From JAMCZZ01 sp964363695 (GTDB lineage Bacteria > Patescibacteriota > UBA1384 > XYA2-FULL-43-10 > 1-14-0-10-43-13): 22,201 bases of DNA. The translations under genes were made by a program, and so were the position numbers. A model generated the notes under the pieces. It made no database searches. It saw nothing but the letters and a program-made list of their open reading frames with translations, and was not told where the DNA came from. Every line of letters starts with the position of its first letter. The stretch's first letter is position 1. The stretch is taken from the NCBI GenBank assembly GCA_964363695.1, contig CAYIJI010000014.1, positions 1-22,201 on the forward strand, given 5' to 3'. Positions 13,995-19,728 of the stretch are shown in pieces.

Positions 13995-14678
13995 TTAATT
14001 GTCGCTTGCGACAATTTTGTATCCAAACCCCCTCACCGTATGTATTAATTCCGCCTTGCCCTTAAAAGGCTTGTCAATTTTATTCCTCAGATATCCGATG
14101 TAGACCTCAACCGTATTAGGAAGGATATCGGCGTCATAATCCCACACATGAGAAATGATATTATCCTTCGTCAAAATTCTTTTGGGATTTCTCATTAGGT
14201 ATTCAAGAAGGGCAAACTCTTTGCTTGATAATTTGATTATCGATTTTCCTCTTAGTACTTCGAATGTTAAGGTATTTAACGATAAATCATCAATAGCTAA
14301 AATATTTTCCACCTTTTTAGAAGGTCTCCTAAGCAAAGCCCGTACCCGAGCCAATAATTCTACAAAAGCAAACGGCTTAACTAAATAATCGTCAGCACCG
14401 GCGTTCAAACCTTCTACTCTATCCTTGATCTTATCCTTTGCGGTCAAAAATAAAATCGGCGTATCTTTCTTCTTTTTTCTTAACACCATACAGATCTTAA
14501 TTCCATCCACCTCCGGCAGCATCCGGTCAATAATTATAAGGTCATATTCAACCGTCAAAGCAAAGCCGAGGCCGTCTTTGCCGTTATAAGAAACATCTAC
14601 AGCAAAAGATTCCTGTTCTAAACCCTTTTTAATCGCATTGGCAATTTTGTGATCGTCTTCGATTACAAGTATTCTCAT
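13995..14678 (-). CDS. OmpR/PhoB-family response regulator
   Basis: 227 residues: receiver domain (1-115) and winged-helix DNA-binding domain (about 130-225). Acidic residues E7/D8/D9, phosphoacceptor D51 (IIIDRMLPEVDG), T79 and K101 (GADDYLVKPF) are all present. The C-terminal domain has LSSKEFALLEYLMRNPKRIL and a recognition region NTVEVYIGYLRNKID ending TVRGFGYK, as in PhoB/OmpR. First gene of a regulator-kinase operon. Its extended -10 lies eight bases from the ATG, so the mRNA is probably leaderless. Two CTGAGAA boxes 11 bp apart overlap the promoter, the spacing OmpR-type dimers prefer, suggesting autoregulation. Confidence 0.95.
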   Translation of the reverse strand: MRILVIEDDHKIANAIKKGLEQESFAVDVSYNGKDGLGFALTVEYDLIIIDRMLPEVDGIKICMVLRKKKKDTPILFLTAKDKIKDRVEGLNAGADDYLVKPFAFVELLARVRALLRRPSKKVENILAIDDLSLNTLTFEVLRGKSIIKLSSKEFALLEYLMRNPKRILTKDNIISHVWDYDADILPNTVEVYIGYLRNKIDKPFKGKAELIHTVRGFGYKIVASDN

Positions 14679-14686
14679 AATGTAAG

Positions 14687-14718
14687 ATTATAGCACAAAG
14701 CTGAGAAAAAACTGAGAA
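14687..14718 (-). promoter_or_regulatory. Extended -10 promoter and twin CTGAGAA boxes of the regulator-kinase operon
   Basis: On the minus strand TGC-TATAAT (-10 at plus 14687-14692) stands eight bases from ATG 14678. Direct repeats CTGAGAA at plus 14701-14707 and 14712-14718 have an exact 11-bp period and cover the -35 region. Confidence 0.65.
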
Positions 14719-14762
14719 CATTTCTAAAGTGTAACCACTCACTGTATTGGAATTTCTACCTT

Positions 14763-14842
14763 TGTCATCCCCGTGAAGACGGGGATCCACGATAGTAAAA
14801 TCTTAAAACTATCAGTAGATTCCCGCCTCCGCGGGAATGACA
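14763..14842. repeat. TGTCATCC extragenic palindrome, complete copy
   Basis: Left hairpin TCCCCGTgaagACGGGGA, a variable centre with GATAGT...ACTATC arms, and right hairpin TCCCGCctccGCGGGA. The outermost TGTCAT and ATGACA are inverted, so the whole unit is a palindrome. Same family as 7919, 16470 and 19217. Confidence 0.85.
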
Positions 14843-14850
14843 GTAGTGGG

Positions 14851-14904
14851 TTACTCTAAATTACTCTAAATTAATTTGACAAATACAACACCAAATGGTA
14901 TAGT
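14851..14904 (+). promoter_or_regulatory. Near-consensus promoter with tandem upstream repeat
   Basis: TTGACA (14876-14881), a 17-base spacer and TATAGT (14899-14904) with an extended TGG before it. Two exact head-to-tail copies of TTACTCTAAA (14851-14870) end five bases before the -35 and are a candidate activator or repressor site. Confidence 0.75.
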
Positions 14905-14933
14905 TACAGTGGAATATAGTTCTGGAGGTTAGT

Positions 14934-15083
14934 ATGTTGGAGAATATCTTACTTTACGTGGAAGGTGGTCTGCTAGTTATCGTGCTATGTGTCGCCGCTT
15001 GGCGCGAGATCGGCGAACCGCTTCTCAACGCTCTGAAGGGCGAACCACCATACATCCTTGAAGATGAAGGGTGTATGTGGTAG
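14934..15083 (+). CDS. Hypothetical 49-residue single-pass membrane peptide
   Basis: Starts MLENILLYVEGGLLVIVL, with a hydrophobic segment at about residues 4-23, then a short charged tail with EIGEPLLNALKGEPPY and a final EDEGCMW. GGAGG (14924-14928) stands five bases before ATG 14934, and a near-consensus promoter precedes it. These signals, rather than homology, are why I call it a gene. No clear terminator follows. Function unknown; a small regulator of a membrane complex is one possibility for a peptide of this shape. Confidence 0.65.
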   Translation: MLENILLYVEGGLLVIVLCVAAWREIGEPLLNALKGEPPYILEDEGCMW

Positions 15084-15125
15084 TCCCTACCGCACCAACA
15101 TCTTGCGATGATCTGTTTTATTTAC

Positions 15126-15158
15126 TGGTTCGGAGACAAGGATTCGGACCTTGATTGA
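15126..15158 (-). pseudogene. tRNA 3'-half relic (T-arm, acceptor strand, CCA)
   Basis: On the minus strand CAAGG-TCCGAAT-CCTTG forms a perfect T-arm, then TCTCCGA, A and CCA. It resembles the 3' end of the tRNA-Gln at 16335-16408, with four differences, two of them compensatory in the T-stem. No matching 5' half (TCGGAGA) or anticodon arm lies upstream; CATTGAG repeats take its place. Probably the remains of another tRNA gene. Confidence 0.5.
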
Positions 15159-15163
15159 CGAGC

Positions 15164-15185
15164 CATTGAGCATTGAGGCATTGAG
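15164..15185. repeat. Three CATTGAG tandem words
   Basis: CATTGAG at 15164, 15171 and 15179, next to the tRNA relic. Short repeat of the low-complexity kind seen elsewhere in the window. Confidence 0.6.
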
Positions 15186-15211
15186 GGGACGGTTCTCTCG
15201 GGAGCACTGTT

Positions 15212-16267
15212 TTACACTTTCTGGTCTTTGTGCTTGTATTTTTTCTCTATCTCTAATAGCTTTTTTACCTCGCGGTCGAAATCGGAAACATAACGCCCAT
15301 CCTGCTTAACCTGATATTTTTCATATTCGCCTTCTGCCAGTTCCAATGAAACTTCGTGGCTAATTTTGTCGCTATCTTGTAAAATCGCTCTTTCATTGAA
15401 CTGGAGAAACGCATCCAATTTCCTAACCCAATCCTCCATACGCATCAACACGCCTTTTTTCGCTTGCATTTCAGCGTAATCGAGATACATCGCAACTATT
15501 CTGTTGAGCTCATCCAATTCCCGCTCATCAAGGTAGTTTTTGGCAATATTTACATCAGTTTTTCGAATGGCTCCTTTGGGCGCATTTTTCCATGTTGTCA
15601 AGCCCATATTTGGCTTTTTGCTATCAACTCTGCCAGAAATAATTTCTGCCGCTGTTTGGCCGCTGATGGCAAAATGGAGCTTATTTTGAACAGTTGCGAA
15701 AAATTGTTTCGTAATTTCTTCATTCGGATTATAGTCGGCGCTGCATTGAGCATAAATATCTGTGATTTTCTGATAAAATCTTCTCTCGCTAGAACGAATA
15801 TTCCTAATTCTCGCCAATTGTTCTTCGAAATAATCTTTGCCAAAAATATTGTCAGGTTCTTTAAGCCGCTCATCGTCCATAGCAAAACCTTTGATAATAT
15901 ACTCTTTCAGTATTTGAGTCGCCCAGATACGAAAATGTGTAGCATGGCTGGAGCTCACACGGTATCCGACAGAAATAATCGCATCAAGATTATAAAAATT
16001 AGTAGAATAGTTCTTGCCATCTGCGGCAGTTGTTTCCAAAATGGAAATAACTGAATTTTCTTCTAGTTCTCCTGATTCAAAAATATTTTTCAAATGCTTG
16101 TTTATAGCAGGAATACCAACTCCAAAAAGTTCGGCCATTTTTGCCTGTGTAAGCCAGACCGTTTCATCGCGCAAAAATATCTCCAGCTTCATTTTGCCAT
16201 TTGGCGTAGTATACAATAAAAATTCTGTAAAGCCATCTTGTTTAACAATCTGATTTTTCTTTTTCAT
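15212..16267 (-). CDS. RhuM-family protein (virulence protein RhuM, COG3943)
   Basis: 351 residues. The N-terminal part has a winged-helix-like segment TVWLTQAKMAELFGVG with INKHLKNIFESGEL (about 36-70), then NFYNLDAIISVGYRVSS and HFRIWATQILKEYIIKGF (about 91-133), the hallmark blocks of RhuM. The C-terminal half has YLDERELDELNRIVAMYLDYAE and MEDWVRKLDAFLQFN. Full length, no frameshift. RhuM proteins are often found on genomic islands near restriction or toxin genes; their biochemical role is not established. It sits alone between tRNA-Gln(CTG) and a tRNA 3'-half relic. GGGG lies six bases before the ATG, and a TGG-TAAAAT -10 is nine bases from the ATG. Confidence 0.9.
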   Translation of the reverse strand: MKKKNQIVKQDGFTEFLLYTTPNGKMKLEIFLRDETVWLTQAKMAELFGVGIPAINKHLKNIFESGELEENSVISILETTAADGKNYSTNFYNLDAIISVGYRVSSSHATHFRIWATQILKEYIIKGFAMDDERLKEPDNIFGKDYFEEQLARIRNIRSSERRFYQKITDIYAQCSADYNPNEEITKQFFATVQNKLHFAISGQTAAEIISGRVDSKKPNMGLTTWKNAPKGAIRKTDVNIAKNYLDERELDELNRIVAMYLDYAEMQAKKGVLMRMEDWVRKLDAFLQFNERAILQDSDKISHEVSLELAEGEYEKYQVKQDGRYVSDFDREVKKLLEIEKKYKHKDQKV

Positions 16268-16334
16268 AATAACCCCATTTTACCACTGTCGGCATATTAA
16301 AAAAATGACCATCTTCTGACGCTCATTTCTTTCT

Positions 16335-16408
16335 TGGTTCCGAGACTAGGATTCGAACCTAGGTAAGCAGATCCAGAATCTGCTGTCCTGCCGCTAGACG
16401 ATCTCGGA
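16335..16408 (-). tRNA. tRNA-Gln (anticodon CTG), CCA encoded
   Basis: Minus-strand cloverleaf. Acceptor TCCGAGA pairs with TCTCGGA, then discriminator A and CCA. D-stem is GTC/GAC, anticodon stem GCAGA/TCTGC with loop TTCTGGA gives anticodon CTG, and the T-arm is CTAGG-TTCGAAT-CCTAG. It lies 67 bases before the RhuM-family gene on the same strand. Confidence 0.94.
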
Positions 16409-16469
16409 ACAGTAGAGAGAATGTATCATTTTCCTCTCATTTTGGCAATAATTCAGAGCGAAACCCTAT

Positions 16470-16562
16470 CGTCATCCCAGCCTGCAAGCTTGAGAGCTGG
16501 GATCCAGAAAGTCGATTTACTTGTGTAATTTCTAGATTCCAGATCAAGCCTGGAATGACAGC
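16470..16562. repeat. CGTCATCCCAG extragenic palindrome
   Basis: Outer ends GTCATCCCAG and CTGGAATGACAG with inner CCCAGC...GCTGGGATCC and GATTCCAGATC...GCCTGGAAT arms. Member of the TGTCATCC family with different stems. It follows the glycosyltransferase stop and could also serve as its terminator. Confidence 0.75.
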
Positions 16563-16570
16563 AAAAGGAG

Positions 16571-17692
16571 CTATTCAGTAAACAAATTAAGATAAGCCTT
16601 TTCCAACTCTTTAACAATTTTCTTCCAATCAAAATCTTTCACCCGTAAAAGCCCCCCTTGTTTAAGCTTGGCGCCAAGCGCCATATTCTCAAGAATTTGC
16701 AAAATTACCTTTGCAAGAGCGTCGGAGTTTCTAGGCTCTACTAAGAGTCCGTTCTTTTTGTCGGTAATAATATCTTGTAGTCCGCCGACTTTTGAAGCGA
16801 CGACCGGCACCCCAGAGGCCATTGCTTCTAGTGCAGCAATTCCAAATGGTTCTGATACAGATGGAAGAACAAATGCCCGCCAGTGTTTTATATATTTGTA
16901 TCCGTCTTTCTTTCCGCCGAGCAAGGACACATTGTGAATTAACCCCAACTCTTTTACCTTCAATATTAGTTTATTTCTTTCCGGTCCGGCGCCAATTATT
17001 TCGACTGAGATAAGAGGGAATTTTTTCTTAATGATTGGGATGGCATCGATTAAGTACTCAAATCCTTTTGTCGGATTTAAGTTGCTAACCGACCCAATCA
17101 CAGGGTGATTATATTTAGAAGCTACGGGCTTTCCAACTTTGAATTGGTCAACATCCACACCATTTGGGATAACAATAATTTTATCCGCCGGCACTAAGCC
17201 ATTCTTAATCAAGGCTTTCTTGACTGAAGAAGAAACGGCAATGATTAAGTTAGCCTTAAAGTTTTGCTTCTTAAGGAAAAATCTCTGCAAGTAATCATTA
17301 ATCGGATTTTTCAGCCGATAGGACTCGTCATAAATATGCTCGGTATAAACAAACTTAACCCCATTTGGTAACACAAAATTGGCAAGAAGGCCCGCCCTCG
17401 GACCGTGAGAGTGAACTATCATTGGACCAAAAGGATTGCCATCTGCTCTGATTTTTTGCAGTTTGGATTTCAACTTCAAAATTGATCCAATATCGAACTT
17501 TGACTTCATCTCAATATTGAAAATCTTTAAACCTGGTATCTTTTCCGCTTCGTCGGACAAAAATCCCTTCGGGCAAATTAAAAAACAATCGAACTTCTCT
17601 TTGTCGATCTGTCGGAGAATACCTAAAATATGGCTCGGCCCGCCTCCGATCTTAGAATCAGCAATAATTTGAACAAGCTTAATTTTGTTCAT
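16571..17692 (-). CDS. GT4-family glycosyltransferase
   Basis: 373 residues, GT-B fold. N-terminal acceptor domain starts VQIIADSKIGGGPSHILGIL with the GG loop; MIVHSHGPRAG (about 92-102) is the usual His-containing strand. The linker has VIPNGVDVDQF, and the C-terminal donor domain has GSVSNLNPTKGFEYLIDA and the EX7E motif in SEPFGIAALEAMASGVPVVAS, then VGGLQDII. These predict a retaining NDP-sugar transferase of CAZy family GT4, active at the cytoplasmic membrane face on lipid or surface polysaccharide. GGGAGGGG lies about 11 bases before the ATG. It is downstream of gltX on the same strand, separated by 121 bases of AT-rich repeats. Sugar and acceptor are unknown. Confidence 0.92.
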   Translation of the reverse strand: MNKIKLVQIIADSKIGGGPSHILGILRQIDKEKFDCFLICPKGFLSDEAEKIPGLKIFNIEMKSKFDIGSILKLKSKLQKIRADGNPFGPMIVHSHGPRAGLLANFVLPNGVKFVYTEHIYDESYRLKNPINDYLQRFFLKKQNFKANLIIAVSSSVKKALIKNGLVPADKIIVIPNGVDVDQFKVGKPVASKYNHPVIGSVSNLNPTKGFEYLIDAIPIIKKKFPLISVEIIGAGPERNKLILKVKELGLIHNVSLLGGKKDGYKYIKHWRAFVLPSVSEPFGIAALEAMASGVPVVASKVGGLQDIITDKKNGLLVEPRNSDALAKVILQILENMALGAKLKQGGLLRVKDFDWKKIVKELEKAYLNLFTE

Positions 17693-17712
17693 TCAACTAA
17701 AACCCCTCCCAG

Positions 17713-17813
17713 CTCAATTTAAAATTTAAAATTTAAATTCAATTTAAAAATCTTAATTTAAAATGTTTAAACATTTATCATTTTCTCATTAGAAATTCAC
17801 TTTAAATTTTAAA
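17713..17813. repeat. AATTTAAAATTTAAAATTTAA-type AT-rich repeat
   Basis: Near-pure A/T stretch of repeated AATTTAAA words filling the gap between gltX and the glycosyltransferase. The same words occur in the HydE insertion at 9684-9764. No gene. Confidence 0.6.
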
Positions 17814-19214
17814 TTAACCAAGCTTGCGAATTGCTTTTTTAATTCTCTTCATCGACTCTTCCTTCCCCAAAGCAATCGCCAGCTCCACTGGACTTGGTGA
17901 TTTTTCTTCGCCCGATAGAGCAACGCGGACCGGCCAAAATACATCTCCGTTGGCCAAATCATTTCTCTCAACAACCAGCCCCATTTGCATCTGCAGTTCC
18001 TGAGAGTTCCAATCCTTTTCGTTTGTTTCTTGTAACTTGTTTCTTGTTTCTTCCAAGCCGAGCAAAGTGCTCTTCTTGGTCGATTTTTTGAAAATTAATA
18101 TTTTTCCATCATATTCCGGCTCTTTTCGAAGCTCTAAAATATATTCCGCAGCCTGCTTCAAAGTTGAACATCCTCCGCGTTCTAATAGCTCTGCCTCGCC
18201 TTTCGATAATTGATCTACCCCAAAATTCTCCAATAACTGTATTCTGTTATCTGTATTCTGTATACTTTTTCTAATATATTTTTCGTTTATATCGTTTAGT
18301 TTTTCAACATCAAATATCGCCGGCGCTTTGTTAATATTTTCAATTTTAAATTCTTTCTCGAGCTCTTCTAAACTGAATAATTCCCGTTCGTCCTTTGGAT
18401 TCCAGCCTAAAAAGGCTAAGAAATTGACCAATGCTTCGGGTAAATAGCCTTCTTCCTTATATTGCATCACGCTGGTTGCGCCGTGGCGTTTGGAGAGCTT
18501 CTTTTTATCCGGACCCAGTATCATGGAGAGATGGGCAAATTCGGGCGCTTTCCAGCCCAGCATTTTATAGAGAATAAGGTGCTTTGGAGTTGACGAAAGC
18601 CACTCTTCAGCTCTAATAACATGAGTAATTTTCATCTCATAATCATCAACGACAGAAGCCAAATGGTAAGTTGGATAGCCGTCCGATTTTAATATTACCT
18701 GATCATCCAGCAGTGAAGCGTCAAATTCCACTTCTCCCCGAATTAAATCATTGAATTTTATTTTTCCTTTATTGGGCATTTTCATGCGGATAACATAGCC
18801 GTCTTTGAAGTCCGAAATATTGAGCTCAGCCGTACGACAATGCCCTTCATATCTCGACGGGGTTTTTCGCTTTTCCTGTTTTTCCCTATCGGCCGCCAAT
18901 TTTTCCTTTGAGCAAGTGCAAATATAGGCATCGCCGGATTTAACTAAATCAAAAGCAATTTTTTTATATTCTTCCAACCGTTCCGACTGGATCACTATTT
19001 TTTTGCGGTTGTCTGGGTTGATTCCAAGCCAATCCAACGATTCTATAATGCGCTCCACAGAATCTTCGACATAGCGGGTTCTGTCCGTATCTTCAATTCG
19101 AAGCAAAAATTCTCCTTTTTGCGACTTCGCAAAAAGATAGGCAAAAAGCGCGGTTCTAACTCCGCCGATATGAAGCTCGCCTGTCGGGCTCGGTGCAAAT
19201 CGTGTTCTAATCAT
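17814..19214 (-). CDS. gltX: Glutamyl-tRNA synthetase
   Basis: 466 residues, class Ib synthetase that joins Glu to tRNA-Glu. The HIGH signature is HIGG at 15-18 within PSPTGELHIGG, and KMSKS is KLSKR at 239-243. RIEDTDRTR (39-47) binds ATP/Glu. Cys99, Cys101 and Cys126 lie where bacterial GluRS has a zinc site, but the usual His two residues after the last Cys is Thr. The C-terminal anticodon domain ends with VRVALSGEEKSPSP and a helix. If this lineage lacks GlnRS, as many CPR bacteria do, the enzyme must also glutamylate tRNA-Gln; tRNA-Glu and tRNA-Gln both lie within 11 kb. Two stretches (about 18018-18062 and 18232-18275) are repeat-like. No Shine-Dalgarno is visible before ATG 19214. Confidence 0.97.
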   Translation of the reverse strand: MIRTRFAPSPTGELHIGGVRTALFAYLFAKSQKGEFLLRIEDTDRTRYVEDSVERIIESLDWLGINPDNRKKIVIQSERLEEYKKIAFDLVKSGDAYICTCSKEKLAADREKQEKRKTPSRYEGHCRTAELNISDFKDGYVIRMKMPNKGKIKFNDLIRGEVEFDASLLDDQVILKSDGYPTYHLASVVDDYEMKITHVIRAEEWLSSTPKHLILYKMLGWKAPEFAHLSMILGPDKKKLSKRHGATSVMQYKEEGYLPEALVNFLAFLGWNPKDERELFSLEELEKEFKIENINKAPAIFDVEKLNDINEKYIRKSIQNTDNRIQLLENFGVDQLSKGEAELLERGGCSTLKQAAEYILELRKEPEYDGKILIFKKSTKKSTLLGLEETRNKLQETNEKDWNSQELQMQMGLVVERNDLANGDVFWPVRVALSGEEKSPSPVELAIALGKEESMKRIKKAIRKLG

Positions 19215-19216
19215 TT

Positions 19217-19266
19217 GTCGTCATTCCATGTTTTTGTCTGTCATTCCCGCGAAGGCGGGAATCCAG
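19217..19266. repeat. TGTCATTCC extragenic palindrome, single hairpin plus truncated left end
   Basis: TCATTCCCGC (19241-19250) with GCGGGAAT (19255-19262) forms a hairpin over a GAAG loop. A lone GTCATTCC half-unit precedes it at about 19219. Same family as 7919, 14763 and 16470. Confidence 0.75.
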
Positions 19267-19341
19267 TATTAATAATAATTTAACTTTATAGCAAATGAGC
19301 TAAAAAATAAAGTTGATATCTACAAAAAGTTCACCAATCGC

Positions 19342-19369
19342 TTGACATATTAATACAATGTATTATAAT
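19342..19369 (+). promoter_or_regulatory. Consensus promoter of the Cys-rich orphan
   Basis: TTGACA (19342-19347), a 16-base spacer and TATAAT (19364-19369): exact sigma-70-type hexamers. Confidence 0.8.
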
Positions 19370-19401
19370 AGCAACATCTTATTATGGGAAGGAGAGTCAG
19401 G

Positions 19402-19665
19402 ATGACTCGAGTGAAGATTGCAAGCAAAGAAGTAAGATGCAAACACATTCGGTGCCGGCTAGGAGGAATAATAAAAGCCGGAGAGAAGGTTTATGTGAAA
19501 AACACCGGTGATTGCTATCACCAATGGTGTCATGCTGAAGCTTTCCCCGTCAGAGAAAAGTTCAGCGGCAGAAATGATCGATGCTACGAGGGAGTAATCT
19601 GCGGCAGCTTCAAATACGAAGGCTTGCAGATACCCCTGCGAGGCACCTTAACCGGTGCCCGCTAA
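19402..19665 (+). CDS. Hypothetical 87-residue Cys-rich protein, possible zinc ribbon
   Basis: Starts MTRVKIASKEVRCKHIRC. Cysteines at 13, 18, 38, 43, 61 and 67, with H40 and H44, give C-x4-C-x19-C-x-H-x2-C-H, suitable for binding one or two metal ions. The protein is strongly basic (many Arg and Lys). No signal peptide or membrane segment. I place the start at ATG 19402, seven bases after AAGGAG (19389-19394); the in-frame ATG at 19384 includes that site and is unlikely. It has a consensus promoter and a hairpin downstream, and is convergent with the P-type ATPase gene. A zinc-ribbon nucleic-acid-binding role is inference only; I do not recognise the family. Confidence 0.75.
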   Translation: MTRVKIASKEVRCKHIRCRLGGIIKAGEKVYVKNTGDCYHQWCHAEAFPVREKFSGRNDRCYEGVICGSFKYEGLQIPLRGTLTGAR

Positions 19666-19675
19666 CACAACTTCG

Positions 19676-19702
19676 GCGAGCGGACAATTCCTGTACGCTC
19701 GC
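19676..19702. terminator. Hairpin between Cys-rich orphan and P-type ATPase gene
   Basis: GCGAGCG (19676-19682) pairs with CGCTCGC (19696-19702), extended by ACA/TGT past one mismatch. The T-tract after it is weak (TTCTCC then alternating AT), so its efficiency is doubtful. Confidence 0.6.
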
Positions 19703-19728
19703 TTCTCCATATATATATATAAATTTTA

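Noticed and set aside
15464..16054. 196-codon plus-strand frame opposite the RhuM gene
   Set aside because: It is a shadow of the clear RhuM coding frame, with no ribosome site and unlikely composition.
15126..16408. Complete integrative element with att sites
   Set aside because: The two tRNA ends are not identical and no integrase or other mobility gene lies between them; kept only as a finding with low certainty.
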